IMG/VR virus record: IMGVR_UViG_3300041809_000801
Span: 24,935-88,934 of that record
Source of the DNA: a virus
Direction: 5' to 3' (one strand)
DNA: 64,000 nucleotides
Shown: positions 45,605-53,694 of the stretch, piece by piece
How positions within the stretch are numbered: the first letter of the stretch is position 1
Layout: each line of letters opens with the position of its first letter
Translations under genes and position numbers: made by a program
The notes under the pieces: model-generated
Seen by the model: the letters and a program-made list of their open reading frames with translations, nothing else
Told to the model about the DNA's origin: nothing
Databases searched by the model: none

Positions 45605-47119
45605 TTACCCCGGTATGAATTCCTGACCGATTGTTCTCTCAACTTGGAAAACGAAAGAGAAATCCCAGCTAAAGGGCTTCATCGCCGACATCTGCCATTG
45701 AAGACTTTTGAAGTATCCCTGATACACAAAATTGCGGTAGGTCATAATGACCCCACCACGAGTCAGGACATCGTTGTTTCTAGCATTCTTTTGAGCACCA
45801 CTCAACCCCAAAGTCGGTGACCATGCCTGAATACTCGTCCAGTCACGGGTTTCCCCCATGTTGTCTTGATACGTCTTGTTCCAAAACCACACATTGCCAT
45901 TCATCTTGAACAAAGCAAGGAATTCCATGAAAGCGTCCTGAGCGGCTACGCGAAAAGCTGAGGTCTGTGAAAAATTGGGATTATTCCTTGCTGCCGAGTT
46001 TATAGTGGCGGTGAATGAGGGGCTACCTCCTGTAGATGTAGTCACACTCTGCCCATTCGGGCCATCTACTGTAATCAAGTTGCTAAAAGAACTTGGGGTT
46101 ACGCTGGCATTGCCCCCTAAGGGGGTGTTATTGCTAGTCCCACTTCCACTTGGCAAATTCAAAAACATGGAGCCCACCAACTTCTTCAAGTTGTCATTGA
46201 TGGTACGGGTGCTGTAGTAATCCGTAAGACCAAACTGATTCATAAACACCCCAGTTGAACACTGTCCCTCGATTGTGTCAGCTTGCAATCCCCACATCGT
46301 GATGTGCTGCGCCGTGCGGGTGTGCTGATGGTGGTAAATATGTTTCATCGACCAATTCACACTCTTCATGGAAGCGTTCAACCTAACCTGAATCGGTTGG
46401 CCTTGCTGCCCCTTTTCAGCGAGGATGAAGTAAGTATTGTTGTGCAGTAAAACCTCAAAGGTCACAGGTTGAACCTCGGCTCTAAGTCTTGGATTTCCTG
46501 TAACCAAACCAGCATCCTGATACCATGGTTTAACGTTCAGCCCCTCTTGAATCACAATCATTGGAACCAGTGCGGTCAGGTCTACATTTTGAGCGTTGTT
46601 ACTCAACGGCACATACGCTTGAGCGGTTGGTGGTATGTTGCCACCTGCGAGAGGATCAGTCATCTCACCCACTGTAGATGTATCCGTGGCTCCGCCAGCC
46701 GTTTGCCAATTTTGAACGTACGTTGAAGAAGCATAGCCATCGGGTGAACCTGTATTGTAAGCTTGCACAGCCGCTGCCATGTTGCCACCGTTGTTCTGTA
46801 GGTTATTCCCAAGTTGAGCGACCCCCTTAGTGATGTTATCAGCCATTGATAAACTAGCAGCGTCGGGGTATGTACCGCTATTCAACTGCATGATGCCATA
46901 GTCGTAAGTGCCGTTAGGGTTCTGCGGTCCGACAAGAACATTGCCATCTGGTCCAAACTGCTTTCCTGATGACTCGATTGCAACAACGGCCAAAACATCA
47001 TTCACATTGAGTTGGTATTGATTCGACCCTAAACTCGCATTGTAGTTATTGACAGCGGTAGTCACCGCAGCCACATTGTTAGGCTGAGTTTGGGTGATTT
47101 GACTTACAGTCGCTGGCAT
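45605..47119 (-). CDS. Baseplate protein with N-terminal lytic transglycosylase (SLT) domain
   Basis: A 504-residue fusion. Residues 38-135 are a lysozyme-like SLT domain: the catalytic Glu is E49 in VVAIESSGK, followed by YDYGIMQLN (about 73-81) and AYNTGSPDG (120-128). The C-terminal part (200-504) is a tail-tube-tip domain shared with the next gene (TFEVLLHNNTYFI, VNWSMKHIYHH, YRNFVYQGYFKSLQW). The enzyme domain would open peptidoglycan during tail penetration. Its ATG overlaps the tape-measure TGA (TGATG). Confidence 0.82.
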   Translation of the reverse strand: MPATVSQITQTQPNNVAAVTTAVNNYNASLGSNQYQLNVNDVLAVVAIESSGKQFGPDGNVLVGPQNPNGTYDYGIMQLNSGTYPDAASLSMADNITKGVAQLGNNLQNNGGNMAAAVQAYNTGSPDGYASSTYVQNWQTAGGATDTSTVGEMTDPLAGGNIPPTAQAYVPLSNNAQNVDLTALVPMIVIQEGLNVKPWYQDAGLVTGNPRLRAEVQPVTFEVLLHNNTYFILAEKGQQGQPIQVRLNASMKSVNWSMKHIYHHQHTRTAQHITMWGLQADTIEGQCSTGVFMNQFGLTDYYSTRTINDNLKKLVGSMFLNLPSGSGTSNNTPLGGNASVTPSSFSNLITVDGPNGQSVTTSTGGSPSFTATINSAARNNPNFSQTSAFRVAAQDAFMEFLALFKMNGNVWFWNKTYQDNMGETRDWTSIQAWSPTLGLSGAQKNARNNDVLTRGGVIMTYRNFVYQGYFKSLQWQMSAMKPFSWDFSFVFQVERTIGQEFIPG

Positions 47120-50100
47120 CAGTACCTACCTCCACTCATTGCTTGATAGAGACTGTTATCAAACCCCGTGTCTACACCCGGCAAACCGCCTCCGGGTACT
47201 GTTTCTCCTGATGCTGGTTTTGTAGATGGGGTGGGGGGCACCGCCGTTTTAAGTGTTCCGACGTTGACAGTTTTGTTTACTTGAACAGTGGGAGCAGGGG
47301 TAGTCTGATTTGGCGCACCGGCACCTGTTGCTGGTACCTGTCCCTGTGCCGCAGCAACAGGATTGGTGTTAGATACGAACCCACCCTTGGATGCTTCATA
47401 AACAGTTTTGAGTGTTTTGTACTCCATGTCTCTGATTTCATCCCAGTGATGACCAGTTCCTTCGAGTCCTTGAAACTTGGCGTGTCCTGCCATCGACTCA
47501 ATAGCATCCCTGAGAGCCAATAACTGTTTGGCGTCCGCAGCCGAGAGCATCCCGTGTTCTTTCTGCTCTTCCTGAAGTCGATTGAAATTCTGCCAAATAT
47601 CTGCTGCTGTTCTATCTGGCATCGGGCCAGCAACATCTTTCCACTTATTCTGCGTGTCCAACTTAACAATCTGAGCTACAGTGGTAGCATCCATCTGTGC
47701 TTTTGTGTCTTCACCAATATGCGAAGCCTCCTCAACTGCCGAGCGGTCAGCCGCAGAGGGGTTAAGCATAAAATCCACCAACATCATGAGAGGCTGTCCA
47801 ATCTTCGATAAGATGTTATCGCTGATGGTGCTGAGAAGCCCACTAATCGTGCGGGTGCCTGAGGCTATCTCTGCTGTGTTTCTTTCTTGCTCAGTTTTTT
47901 CCTCAGTATGATTGAGTTTCAACACTCTGGCTATCGGGTTGTTCGGGTCAGCCAAAAGTTCTAGGATGTCCCCGGCGTCTGTGTTTTGCTTGAGACTCTC
48001 CGTAAGTTTATCCAATGACTTGTCGTCCATGTTAGTGACAAGTTCTTTTGCCCCACCCGGTTTGAAAGCGGTGCCTGTCTTACGCAAAATTCCCTCATAG
48101 AAATTTTCTTCCTCTTGAGGGGCATTAAATGCAGCCCCCAAGCCGCCCTCTTTCATCGACTTGACTTCTTTTTCTATTGCCTCTGATGACTCGTTCAGCA
48201 AGTTCAAAGCCTTCGATGGGTCACCGCCGAATGCTTCCGTCAATTTATCCAAAAGCAATGGATTGGTTGCCAACGCCGCTGTAGGGTTAGCTATCGCCGC
48301 TCCAAAGGAAGTCTTTTGCTGCTTCAACACTTCATTCATTCGGCTGAGATTCAAAGTCATGTTACCTTCGGGCGTCTTACCAAGAACATCCATCATCGCC
48401 CCTAGTTGAACCGGGTTTCCATGTTGAGCCACAACTGCACGACCTTGAGCAGCTTGGTACTGACGCAAATAACCTTCCAGCGGCGTGGTGAATACCCCAG
48501 CATCGGCATTCGATGGCATGTTTCTCTTGAACCGAGTGTAGGCTTTCTCAACATCCCGCCCTGAATTTCTATCCAACCCCTTCCAAATATCCTCTTTATT
48601 CATACTCAAGTGTTCCATGGCTGTATCCAAACCGCTTGCCAATGTATCACTCGCGTTCCTTGCGGCCTCTTCCTGAGTCTTTACAAAGGTCGCCCTTGTT
48701 CCGGGGGATTGCATTTGAAAGAGAGCACTACGCTGTTCCAAACTGGATTTGTCCTCAGTCAACGCGCTCACATCTTCTTTCAACTGGTCGTATGTGGAAG
48801 TTCCCGCAGACCCGAGCATACGGAGGAGGCTAGTGGTGGTTTCTATGGACTTGTTCATACTGCCAAACTGGTCAGTAATATCGTCAATGAGTTGAAGATA
48901 CTTAGTGGTGGAGATGCCAGCCGCGTGGATGTCTTTGCCAATGGTGCGGAAGAAATCCTGCGTACCAGTTAGGGTCATCTTGTAAGTCTGAAGCATCTTC
49001 ATTACTTGCTTCGTACCCTCAACATCAGTGAGGCCAACCTCGCGTGCTTGTTTGAATACGATGTTCCCAATATCTCCTACACTACGAGGATTGCCTTCAA
49101 AAAATCCCTTTGATGGTCGAGCAAGTTCAGCCAACCCGGCTCCCTCTTCTTGCATAGTTTGAGCAACCGCCATTTGACGTTCTGTAGTGATGTTGTGCGC
49201 GTTCAAGCCATAAGCCATCAGATTTTGTCTGACATTCATTAAGGCACGACCGCCGCCCACACCGGCTGTAAATATTCCGGCTTTGCCAAGGTTCTTTTCA
49301 GTCTCTTGATTTTGTTTTGCTACCTTGTCTACCAAATCCCCAAGAGCCCCAACTGCGGCCATACCAATACCCACAGGACCGGCCAGCTTTTCAATCGCAC
49401 CGAGTCCCATATCTGTGGCACCATGAGCAAGACCAGTGAACACATTACCGCCGCCCTGTGCCGCCAGACCAGTCACCGCTTTAGATACAAAACCCCCACC
49501 GCCTTCTTCTTGCTGGCTCTTAAGTGCCATACTAACTAGCTTGCGGTTCAACCACCCGGATTTCTCCCCACAATGACCCTCAGTAAGAGTGTCGGCGATA
49601 ACATCTCGAACTTCCTTAGACTTCCATTTCTTAGGGTCAATCCGTCCTTGCTCATCGTGAACATCAATACCCGCAGCGTGTAACCGAGCCATGATATTCG
49701 CGTTTTTATCTCTGTGCGTCCTCTTGTGTCCAGCTTTTACTTCAGCAAGTTCTTGTCTTTTCTCATACGCGGCTTGCGCTGTTCGATGTGCCTTCTCTAC
49801 ACGACCGGAGCCCCCGCCCAAAACTGCGTTCATAGCCATGATTTTCTGGTTGACACCACCAGTCTTAACCCGCTGTGTAATCGCGATTGTTCTATCCTGA
49901 ATGACCTTCAGAATATCTGCGACTTCCCGATACTCATCTTTGTTACTCTTGACCTTAGCGTTGAAGTCACTTTGATGGCGGGAAAGGAGCCTCTCACCAT
50001 CTGAACATTTACGAATAGCAATGTGAAGGTCATTCATTTCTCTCTTCGTGAGATTTCCACTTTTCGCTAACCGCTCTGCTTCTTCCCTCATCGTGCGAAG

Positions 50101-50430
50101 CTGCTCCCCCGCCTTCTTAAAGGACAGGGTTCCAAGGTTAGCCCCCAATTTCTTGGCCTCAGTAGTCAACACCCTCAACCTATCCCGAGCAGTACCGATA
50201 TACTTAACCAAGTCTTCAGCACTAGTCGCGGCCCCCGTGAACTCTTCAGCCACAGTCTCAGCAGTTCCTGCAACTTCGCGCATAACCTTCAGCACGTCAT
50301 CCCAAGTACCTGTCTGTTTGTCAATTGATTGACGAAGGGCTTCCATAGCAGCATTCAAACGCTCAGGAGCATCTGTCGCTTGTTGTGGGGCATTACCAGC
50401 TTCGCCGGGGGCTTGGTCACCGATTGGCAT
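47119..50430 (-). CDS. Tail tape measure protein
   Basis: A 1,103-residue protein, the longest helical one in the window, in the classic position after the tail-assembly protein and before the distal tail genes. The N-terminal 300 residues are charged and strongly alpha-helical (coiled-coil-like: EQLRTMREEAERLAKSG and around). A Gly/Ala/Val-rich hydrophobic stretch (about residues 315-375, AGPVGIGMAAVGALGDLV) is typical of tape-measure membrane segments. By the usual ratio of about 0.15 nm per residue the tail would be near 165 nm. The ATG overlaps the upstream TAA (TAATG). Confidence 0.83.
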   Translation of the reverse strand: MPIGDQAPGEAGNAPQQATDAPERLNAAMEALRQSIDKQTGTWDDVLKVMREVAGTAETVAEEFTGAATSAEDLVKYIGTARDRLRVLTTEAKKLGANLGTLSFKKAGEQLRTMREEAERLAKSGNLTKREMNDLHIAIRKCSDGERLLSRHQSDFNAKVKSNKDEYREVADILKVIQDRTIAITQRVKTGGVNQKIMAMNAVLGGGSGRVEKAHRTAQAAYEKRQELAEVKAGHKRTHRDKNANIMARLHAAGIDVHDEQGRIDPKKWKSKEVRDVIADTLTEGHCGEKSGWLNRKLVSMALKSQQEEGGGGFVSKAVTGLAAQGGGNVFTGLAHGATDMGLGAIEKLAGPVGIGMAAVGALGDLVDKVAKQNQETEKNLGKAGIFTAGVGGGRALMNVRQNLMAYGLNAHNITTERQMAVAQTMQEEGAGLAELARPSKGFFEGNPRSVGDIGNIVFKQAREVGLTDVEGTKQVMKMLQTYKMTLTGTQDFFRTIGKDIHAAGISTTKYLQLIDDITDQFGSMNKSIETTTSLLRMLGSAGTSTYDQLKEDVSALTEDKSSLEQRSALFQMQSPGTRATFVKTQEEAARNASDTLASGLDTAMEHLSMNKEDIWKGLDRNSGRDVEKAYTRFKRNMPSNADAGVFTTPLEGYLRQYQAAQGRAVVAQHGNPVQLGAMMDVLGKTPEGNMTLNLSRMNEVLKQQKTSFGAAIANPTAALATNPLLLDKLTEAFGGDPSKALNLLNESSEAIEKEVKSMKEGGLGAAFNAPQEEENFYEGILRKTGTAFKPGGAKELVTNMDDKSLDKLTESLKQNTDAGDILELLADPNNPIARVLKLNHTEEKTEQERNTAEIASGTRTISGLLSTISDNILSKIGQPLMMLVDFMLNPSAADRSAVEEASHIGEDTKAQMDATTVAQIVKLDTQNKWKDVAGPMPDRTAADIWQNFNRLQEEQKEHGMLSAADAKQLLALRDAIESMAGHAKFQGLEGTGHHWDEIRDMEYKTLKTVYEASKGGFVSNTNPVAAAQGQVPATGAGAPNQTTPAPTVQVNKTVNVGTLKTAVPPTPSTKPASGETVPGGGLPGVDTGFDNSLYQAMSGGRY

Positions 50431-51107
50431 TACTCAGTTCCTTCTTCCTTTTCAACCTCGAACAACTGCCGTACTGAATCAGCAATAACTTCCTTGCTGG
50501 AATCTTCAATCTCCTTCAACACAGTGTCCATAAACCGGCGCTCGACTTCAGTCATGATGGTAGATTCCGGGAACTCCGATTGATAACGCTTCTCAATCTT
50601 TTCAGAGTGAACCATGGCAATTTTCCAAAGAGTCTGCACCAACTCCTGACCCCAACCCATGATGACGTTGCGGAGCACAATTTGGATGTCCCGATTAACG
50701 CCGTCTGCATCCTTGATGACTACCCCCCTCTCCCGGAGAACCCGGATGTCCATCCCATCAATCCAAGAAATAGAACGCGAGAGAATTTCAACTCGGATGC
50801 GTTGAACCCATGCGTAGCCTTTGTACTCTTCGGCGGAAACCAAAGCCTTGATTTCCTCATCCGTGGGCATGTTGGTGATGCGAAGCCGGACCTTTTTTCC
50901 GTTCCCACTATTGAACGTCAAGACCTCTTCGTTTTCTTCGATACCAAAGCCCCGAAGACCAGCTATAATCTCTTCAATCGAGAGTGGTGGGGTTGGTGTG
51001 TCGGCGACGACCGTCGTCTGATCCGCTGTCATTACCACTGGCTCATTGGAAGAAACCGTTGGGGTGGCTTCAATTTTCTCAGAGGGTGCTACATAAACGT
51101 TATCCAT
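50430..51107 (-). CDS. Putative tail-assembly protein upstream of tape measure
   Basis: A 225-residue, acidic, mostly helical protein with a disordered N-terminus (first 40 residues, Thr/Val/Pro). Its position directly before the tape measure, with a TAATG overlap, is where tail-assembly chaperones are encoded. No programmed-frameshift site is obvious because the tape-measure frame starts cleanly on its stop. CAGGAG precedes the ATG at 51107. The role is inferred from position. Confidence 0.62.
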   Translation of the reverse strand: MDNVYVAPSEKIEATPTVSSNEPVVMTADQTTVVADTPTPPLSIEEIIAGLRGFGIEENEEVLTFNSGNGKKVRLRITNMPTDEEIKALVSAEEYKGYAWVQRIRVEILSRSISWIDGMDIRVLRERGVVIKDADGVNRDIQIVLRNVIMGWGQELVQTLWKIAMVHSEKIEKRYQSEFPESTIMTEVERRFMDTVLKEIEDSSKEVIADSVRQLFEVEKEEGTE

Positions 51108-51146
51108 AAATCTCCTGTTTTGTTGTTGTTACAATTAAATTCTCAT

Positions 51147-51181
51147 AAAACTAGCCAGAATCTGTGTATTTCCGGTATACT
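51147..51181 (+). promoter_or_regulatory. Phage-type promoter (AAAACTAGCCA - 16 - GGTATACT)
   Basis: AAAACTAGCCA (51147-51157) and TATACT (51176-51181) reproduce the site at 32605-32640 with identical spacing. It lies in the 92-base gap between the tail-assembly gene (minus) and the membrane-protein gene (plus). It also contains CCAGAATCTGTGTATT, 15 of 16 bases shared with the small-RNA promoter near 62079. Confidence 0.65.
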
Positions 51182-51199
51182 ATGGGTGAGGAGTTGACC

Positions 51200-51682
51200 A
51201 TGAACCCACAAGATACGTTCTACCGGACGATGAATGTGGTGACCGCTCCGCTTCGGTTCCTCATCACTTGCATACAGACCCTGATTTTCATCGCATTGGC
51301 AACCTTGGCGGCTATAGCGTGGCCCCTCATTCTGTACATCAAGGGAGAGCCGGTCACCCTCGTTTCGTTCATAATTTCTGGTTTGGCGTTGCTTGCCATC
51401 TTCACCCTCTTCTACACCCCCGGCTACTTTGTGTTTGTGGGTCTTACCCTCTTGGCGATAGGTTGGGTGTACATGATGGTTACGCAAAACGTTCCAGACT
51501 TCTTTTCAGTGGGATGGGAAGTTCGAGCCGCCATTTTTGCCTTCCTCTTCATCGGCATTATGCAGAAATTCCTTCGCAACCACGGCGGTGGTGCTTCGAC
51601 CCCAACTTCTTTGAACCTCCAACAGCCATCACCCGAAGAGCCCGTGTCAGTCGTCACGAGCTACAAGGTAGAATTCCTTTAA
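51200..51682 (+). CDS. Membrane protein with four hydrophobic helices
   Basis: A 160-residue protein with four predicted spans: residues 13-35 (LITCIQTLIFIALATLAAIA), 44-66, 70-90 (FVFVGLTLLAIGWVYMMV) and 103-119 (AAIFAFLFIGIMQKF), then a polar tail. The ATG at 51200 is chosen because GAGGAG lies 6 bases before it and the promoter's -10 overlaps the earlier ATG at 51182. It is a single plus-strand gene within the leftward tail operon with its own phage-type promoter. A holin or superinfection-exclusion role is possible but unproven. Its TAA overlaps the TAA of the convergent 55-residue gene. Confidence 0.7.
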   Translation: MNPQDTFYRTMNVVTAPLRFLITCIQTLIFIALATLAAIAWPLILYIKGEPVTLVSFIISGLALLAIFTLFYTPGYFVFVGLTLLAIGWVYMMVTQNVPDFFSVGWEVRAAIFAFLFIGIMQKFLRNHGGGASTPTSLNLQQPSPEEPVSVVTSYKVEFL

Positions 51683-51846
51683 CCCTCAGCTTCGCTGTAC
51701 TTTTTACAGTATTGCTGGTCAAATTCAGCCATAATCTTCTCGTGTGCATCCGGGTGGTTGATGAATGCATCGAGTTCCTTGAGCAAGCCGGGTACTGAAT
51801 CATCCCGGTTTAGCTTGACTTCCACTTGCGTTTTTTCCTCAGCCAT
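51679..51846 (-). CDS. 55-residue hypothetical protein
   Basis: A short frame from an ATG at 51846, 6 bases after a strong GAAGGAG, to a TAA whose complement overlaps the convergent gene's TAA by two bases. The product is acidic and helical (SVPGLLKELDAFINHPDAH) with no membrane segment. It lies between two leftward tail-assembly-region genes, so it is likely a small tail-assembly or scaffold-like factor. Confidence 0.6.
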   Translation of the reverse strand: MAEEKTQVEVKLNRDDSVPGLLKELDAFINHPDAHEKIMAEFDQQYCKKYSEAEG

Positions 51847-51892
51847 ATACGGCTCCTTCTACTTGGTGGTTTTCCAAGTTCCTAAATCGAAA

Positions 51893-52996
51893 TCACTGAT
51901 ACCGTTTTATTCTCTCGGCAGGGTTGGGAGTAGTTTCTGTTTTGTTGCGGTCGATAGGTGGCACCGTCCGCCCCTTCTTGAGTTCAATTTCCCGCTTACG
52001 AACGTCCGCATCAGATTCAACTCGGATGGTCTCTTCATTGATCCCCGGGCCTCCACGACGACGAGCCATAGCCTCAATCGCTCTTTTGCGTTCCTCAGCA
52101 GCCTCAATCTGCTGCTTCTCAAACTTCGCCATAAGTTGCTCGTGCCGGTCGTTCGCCAACATGCCATGGAGTTCCTTGAGCATACCTTCCCGCGTCTCTA
52201 AATTCTCTGCGTGAGCCCATCCATCATCAAGGTCAGGCTTGATTATCGGTCTGACAAGAGTCTCCCACGGCTCCATACTATTCGCGACAAGCTGCCTAGA
52301 AGTTTTCTTCAAATCTGCTGCAAGAGGGTCTACGCTTTTGCCAGCCATCGGTCTAACTTGGAGTACCGCGTTCCAGCTTGCATCCAAGCGTGCTTTAGCT
52401 TGTTCTCTGTACACGCAGAGAGACGCCCACAAACGAGCATGGTCGGAAGGTACTAGGATTTTCATACTTTTCCCATCCGGCAATTCTATGACTCGATTTT
52501 CAAATGATGTGAGCCGGGAGCCTTGTCCGTGCCAAAGATTCTCTGAGGTAAATGTGCTCGTGAATGCTGATATGTAAGGGAAAAGAGAAACGTCGTAATC
52601 AGACATTTTCTGAACCAGCATAACCAGATTACGAAACTCTAATGGACTCAAATCCTCTATCTCAGGACGAGTTAGAGTTGTAGCCAAAGAAAGCACCGTT
52701 ACAAGATATTCGTTGGAATCAAATAACCACCGAGATAGCCGCCGTCTCTCTGTGTAATGAATCCCCCTCACCCATCCGACTTGTTGTCCCTCGACCAACA
52801 TAGGTCGGATACGAGCCCCGACCTCAAGGAGTTCATCGCAGTTATCCACCACAGCCGTTCGAACAGTTTGAATGTACTCACTGGGAACTTTCTGAGAGGC
52901 ACCCTCACTTATTTTCCGCATCAGGTCTACACCCGATGGAAGAAGGGGTTTCTTCGACATTGCCGCAGCGGCCTTGAGTTCAGATTTACTTACCAT
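51893..52996 (-). CDS. Putative tail/virion assembly protein
   Basis: A 367-residue, helical, charged protein of no known family. The ATG at 52996 gives the best Shine-Dalgarno spacing (GAGG, then 6 bases); one at 53002 would be too close. The C-terminal 100 residues are Lys/Arg/Glu-rich (EERKRAIEAMARRRGG, KREIELKKGR). It overlaps the upstream gene by 11 bases. It is the second gene of the leftward tail operon that begins opposite the helicase gene. Confidence 0.65.
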   Translation of the reverse strand: MVSKSELKAAAAMSKKPLLPSGVDLMRKISEGASQKVPSEYIQTVRTAVVDNCDELLEVGARIRPMLVEGQQVGWVRGIHYTERRRLSRWLFDSNEYLVTVLSLATTLTRPEIEDLSPLEFRNLVMLVQKMSDYDVSLFPYISAFTSTFTSENLWHGQGSRLTSFENRVIELPDGKSMKILVPSDHARLWASLCVYREQAKARLDASWNAVLQVRPMAGKSVDPLAADLKKTSRQLVANSMEPWETLVRPIIKPDLDDGWAHAENLETREGMLKELHGMLANDRHEQLMAKFEKQQIEAAEERKRAIEAMARRRGGPGINEETIRVESDADVRKREIELKKGRTVPPIDRNKTETTPNPAERIKRYQ

Positions 52997-53516
52997 GCTC
53001 ATCCTCGGTAGCCACTACAGCCCCACGGAAGCCACCCTCTTTACGTTGAGCAGCAACAAGAATCTGTCGTTCGAGATTTCTAGTCTCGGCGATTTCTTGC
53101 GGTCCAAACTTCGATTCCATATCTCGAATCGTCTTATCGTGGATTGCATCCTCATCGTTCTCATCCAACTCAATTCGCTTAGTGTACTGAGATGGCTCTG
53201 GAGCACAATACAACTTGGACGTGGTGAACTTCCGGGCTGGAGGAAATGAAGCACGCCAGATTTTGAATACTCGTTCCACGATAGCGGCTGGAATGGCGTC
53301 CATTATACGCATGGATTCTTCGAGGTTTTTGGGTTTTATTCCCGAAACTTCCAGCAGAGAGTTAGCCAATATGATGCGCTGTGGGTCCTTCCCTTTTTCA
53401 AACTTGATAGCGGCATGTTCACGCCAGCGCATTCGTTTGAACTGAAAGGTATACTTCAGAAGCTTAACTTCGACCTGCTCTAACTGTTCCATACACCGAT
53501 TGAACCGAAAGCCCAT
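52986..53516 (-). CDS. Hypothetical protein, first gene of the leftward tail operon
   Basis: A 176-residue protein with a basic N-half (LLKYTFQFKRMRWREHAAIK) and a middle that matches the shape of tail-assembly chaperones (NSLLEVSGIKPKN...RVFKIWRASFPPAR). TTGGAGAA precedes the ATG at 53516. It starts the long leftward operon and is divergent from the replication block, with the intervening 160 bases holding both sets of control signals. Confidence 0.65.
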   Translation of the reverse strand: MGFRFNRCMEQLEQVEVKLLKYTFQFKRMRWREHAAIKFEKGKDPQRIILANSLLEVSGIKPKNLEESMRIMDAIPAAIVERVFKIWRASFPPARKFTTSKLYCAPEPSQYTKRIELDENDEDAIHDKTIRDMESKFGPQEIAETRNLERQILVAAQRKEGGFRGAVVATEDEHGK

Positions 53517-53673
53517 TTCTCCAAAATCACTGGCAACCCACAGCCAGAAAAGTCAACACACCACGAAACCAGTATTAGTGGTTATTCGGGTACGTACACC
53601 CCGGACGCAACACTACGGTAGGCGGTTACCCCATCACCGCCTCCTCTTTCAAACAATGGTGGGGAGAGAAAAC

Positions 53674-53694
53674 ATGAATGGGGAACACCAATAA
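53674..53694 (+). CDS. Six-codon leader frame coupled to the helicase
   Basis: ATG-AAT-GGG-GAA-CAC-CAA-TAA behind a strong GGGGAGAG (53661-53668). Its TAA overlaps the helicase ATG (TAATG at 53692). The helicase's own Shine-Dalgarno (GGGGAA) lies inside this frame. It may be a leader for translational coupling or simply a chance frame; no product is expected to have a function of its own. Confidence 0.35.
   Translation: MNGEHQ

Noticed and set aside
53500-53694. 64-residue plus-strand frame ending at the helicase start
   Set aside because: It begins inside a minus-strand gene on the opposite strand and has no ribosome-binding site at its start. Only its last six codons have one.
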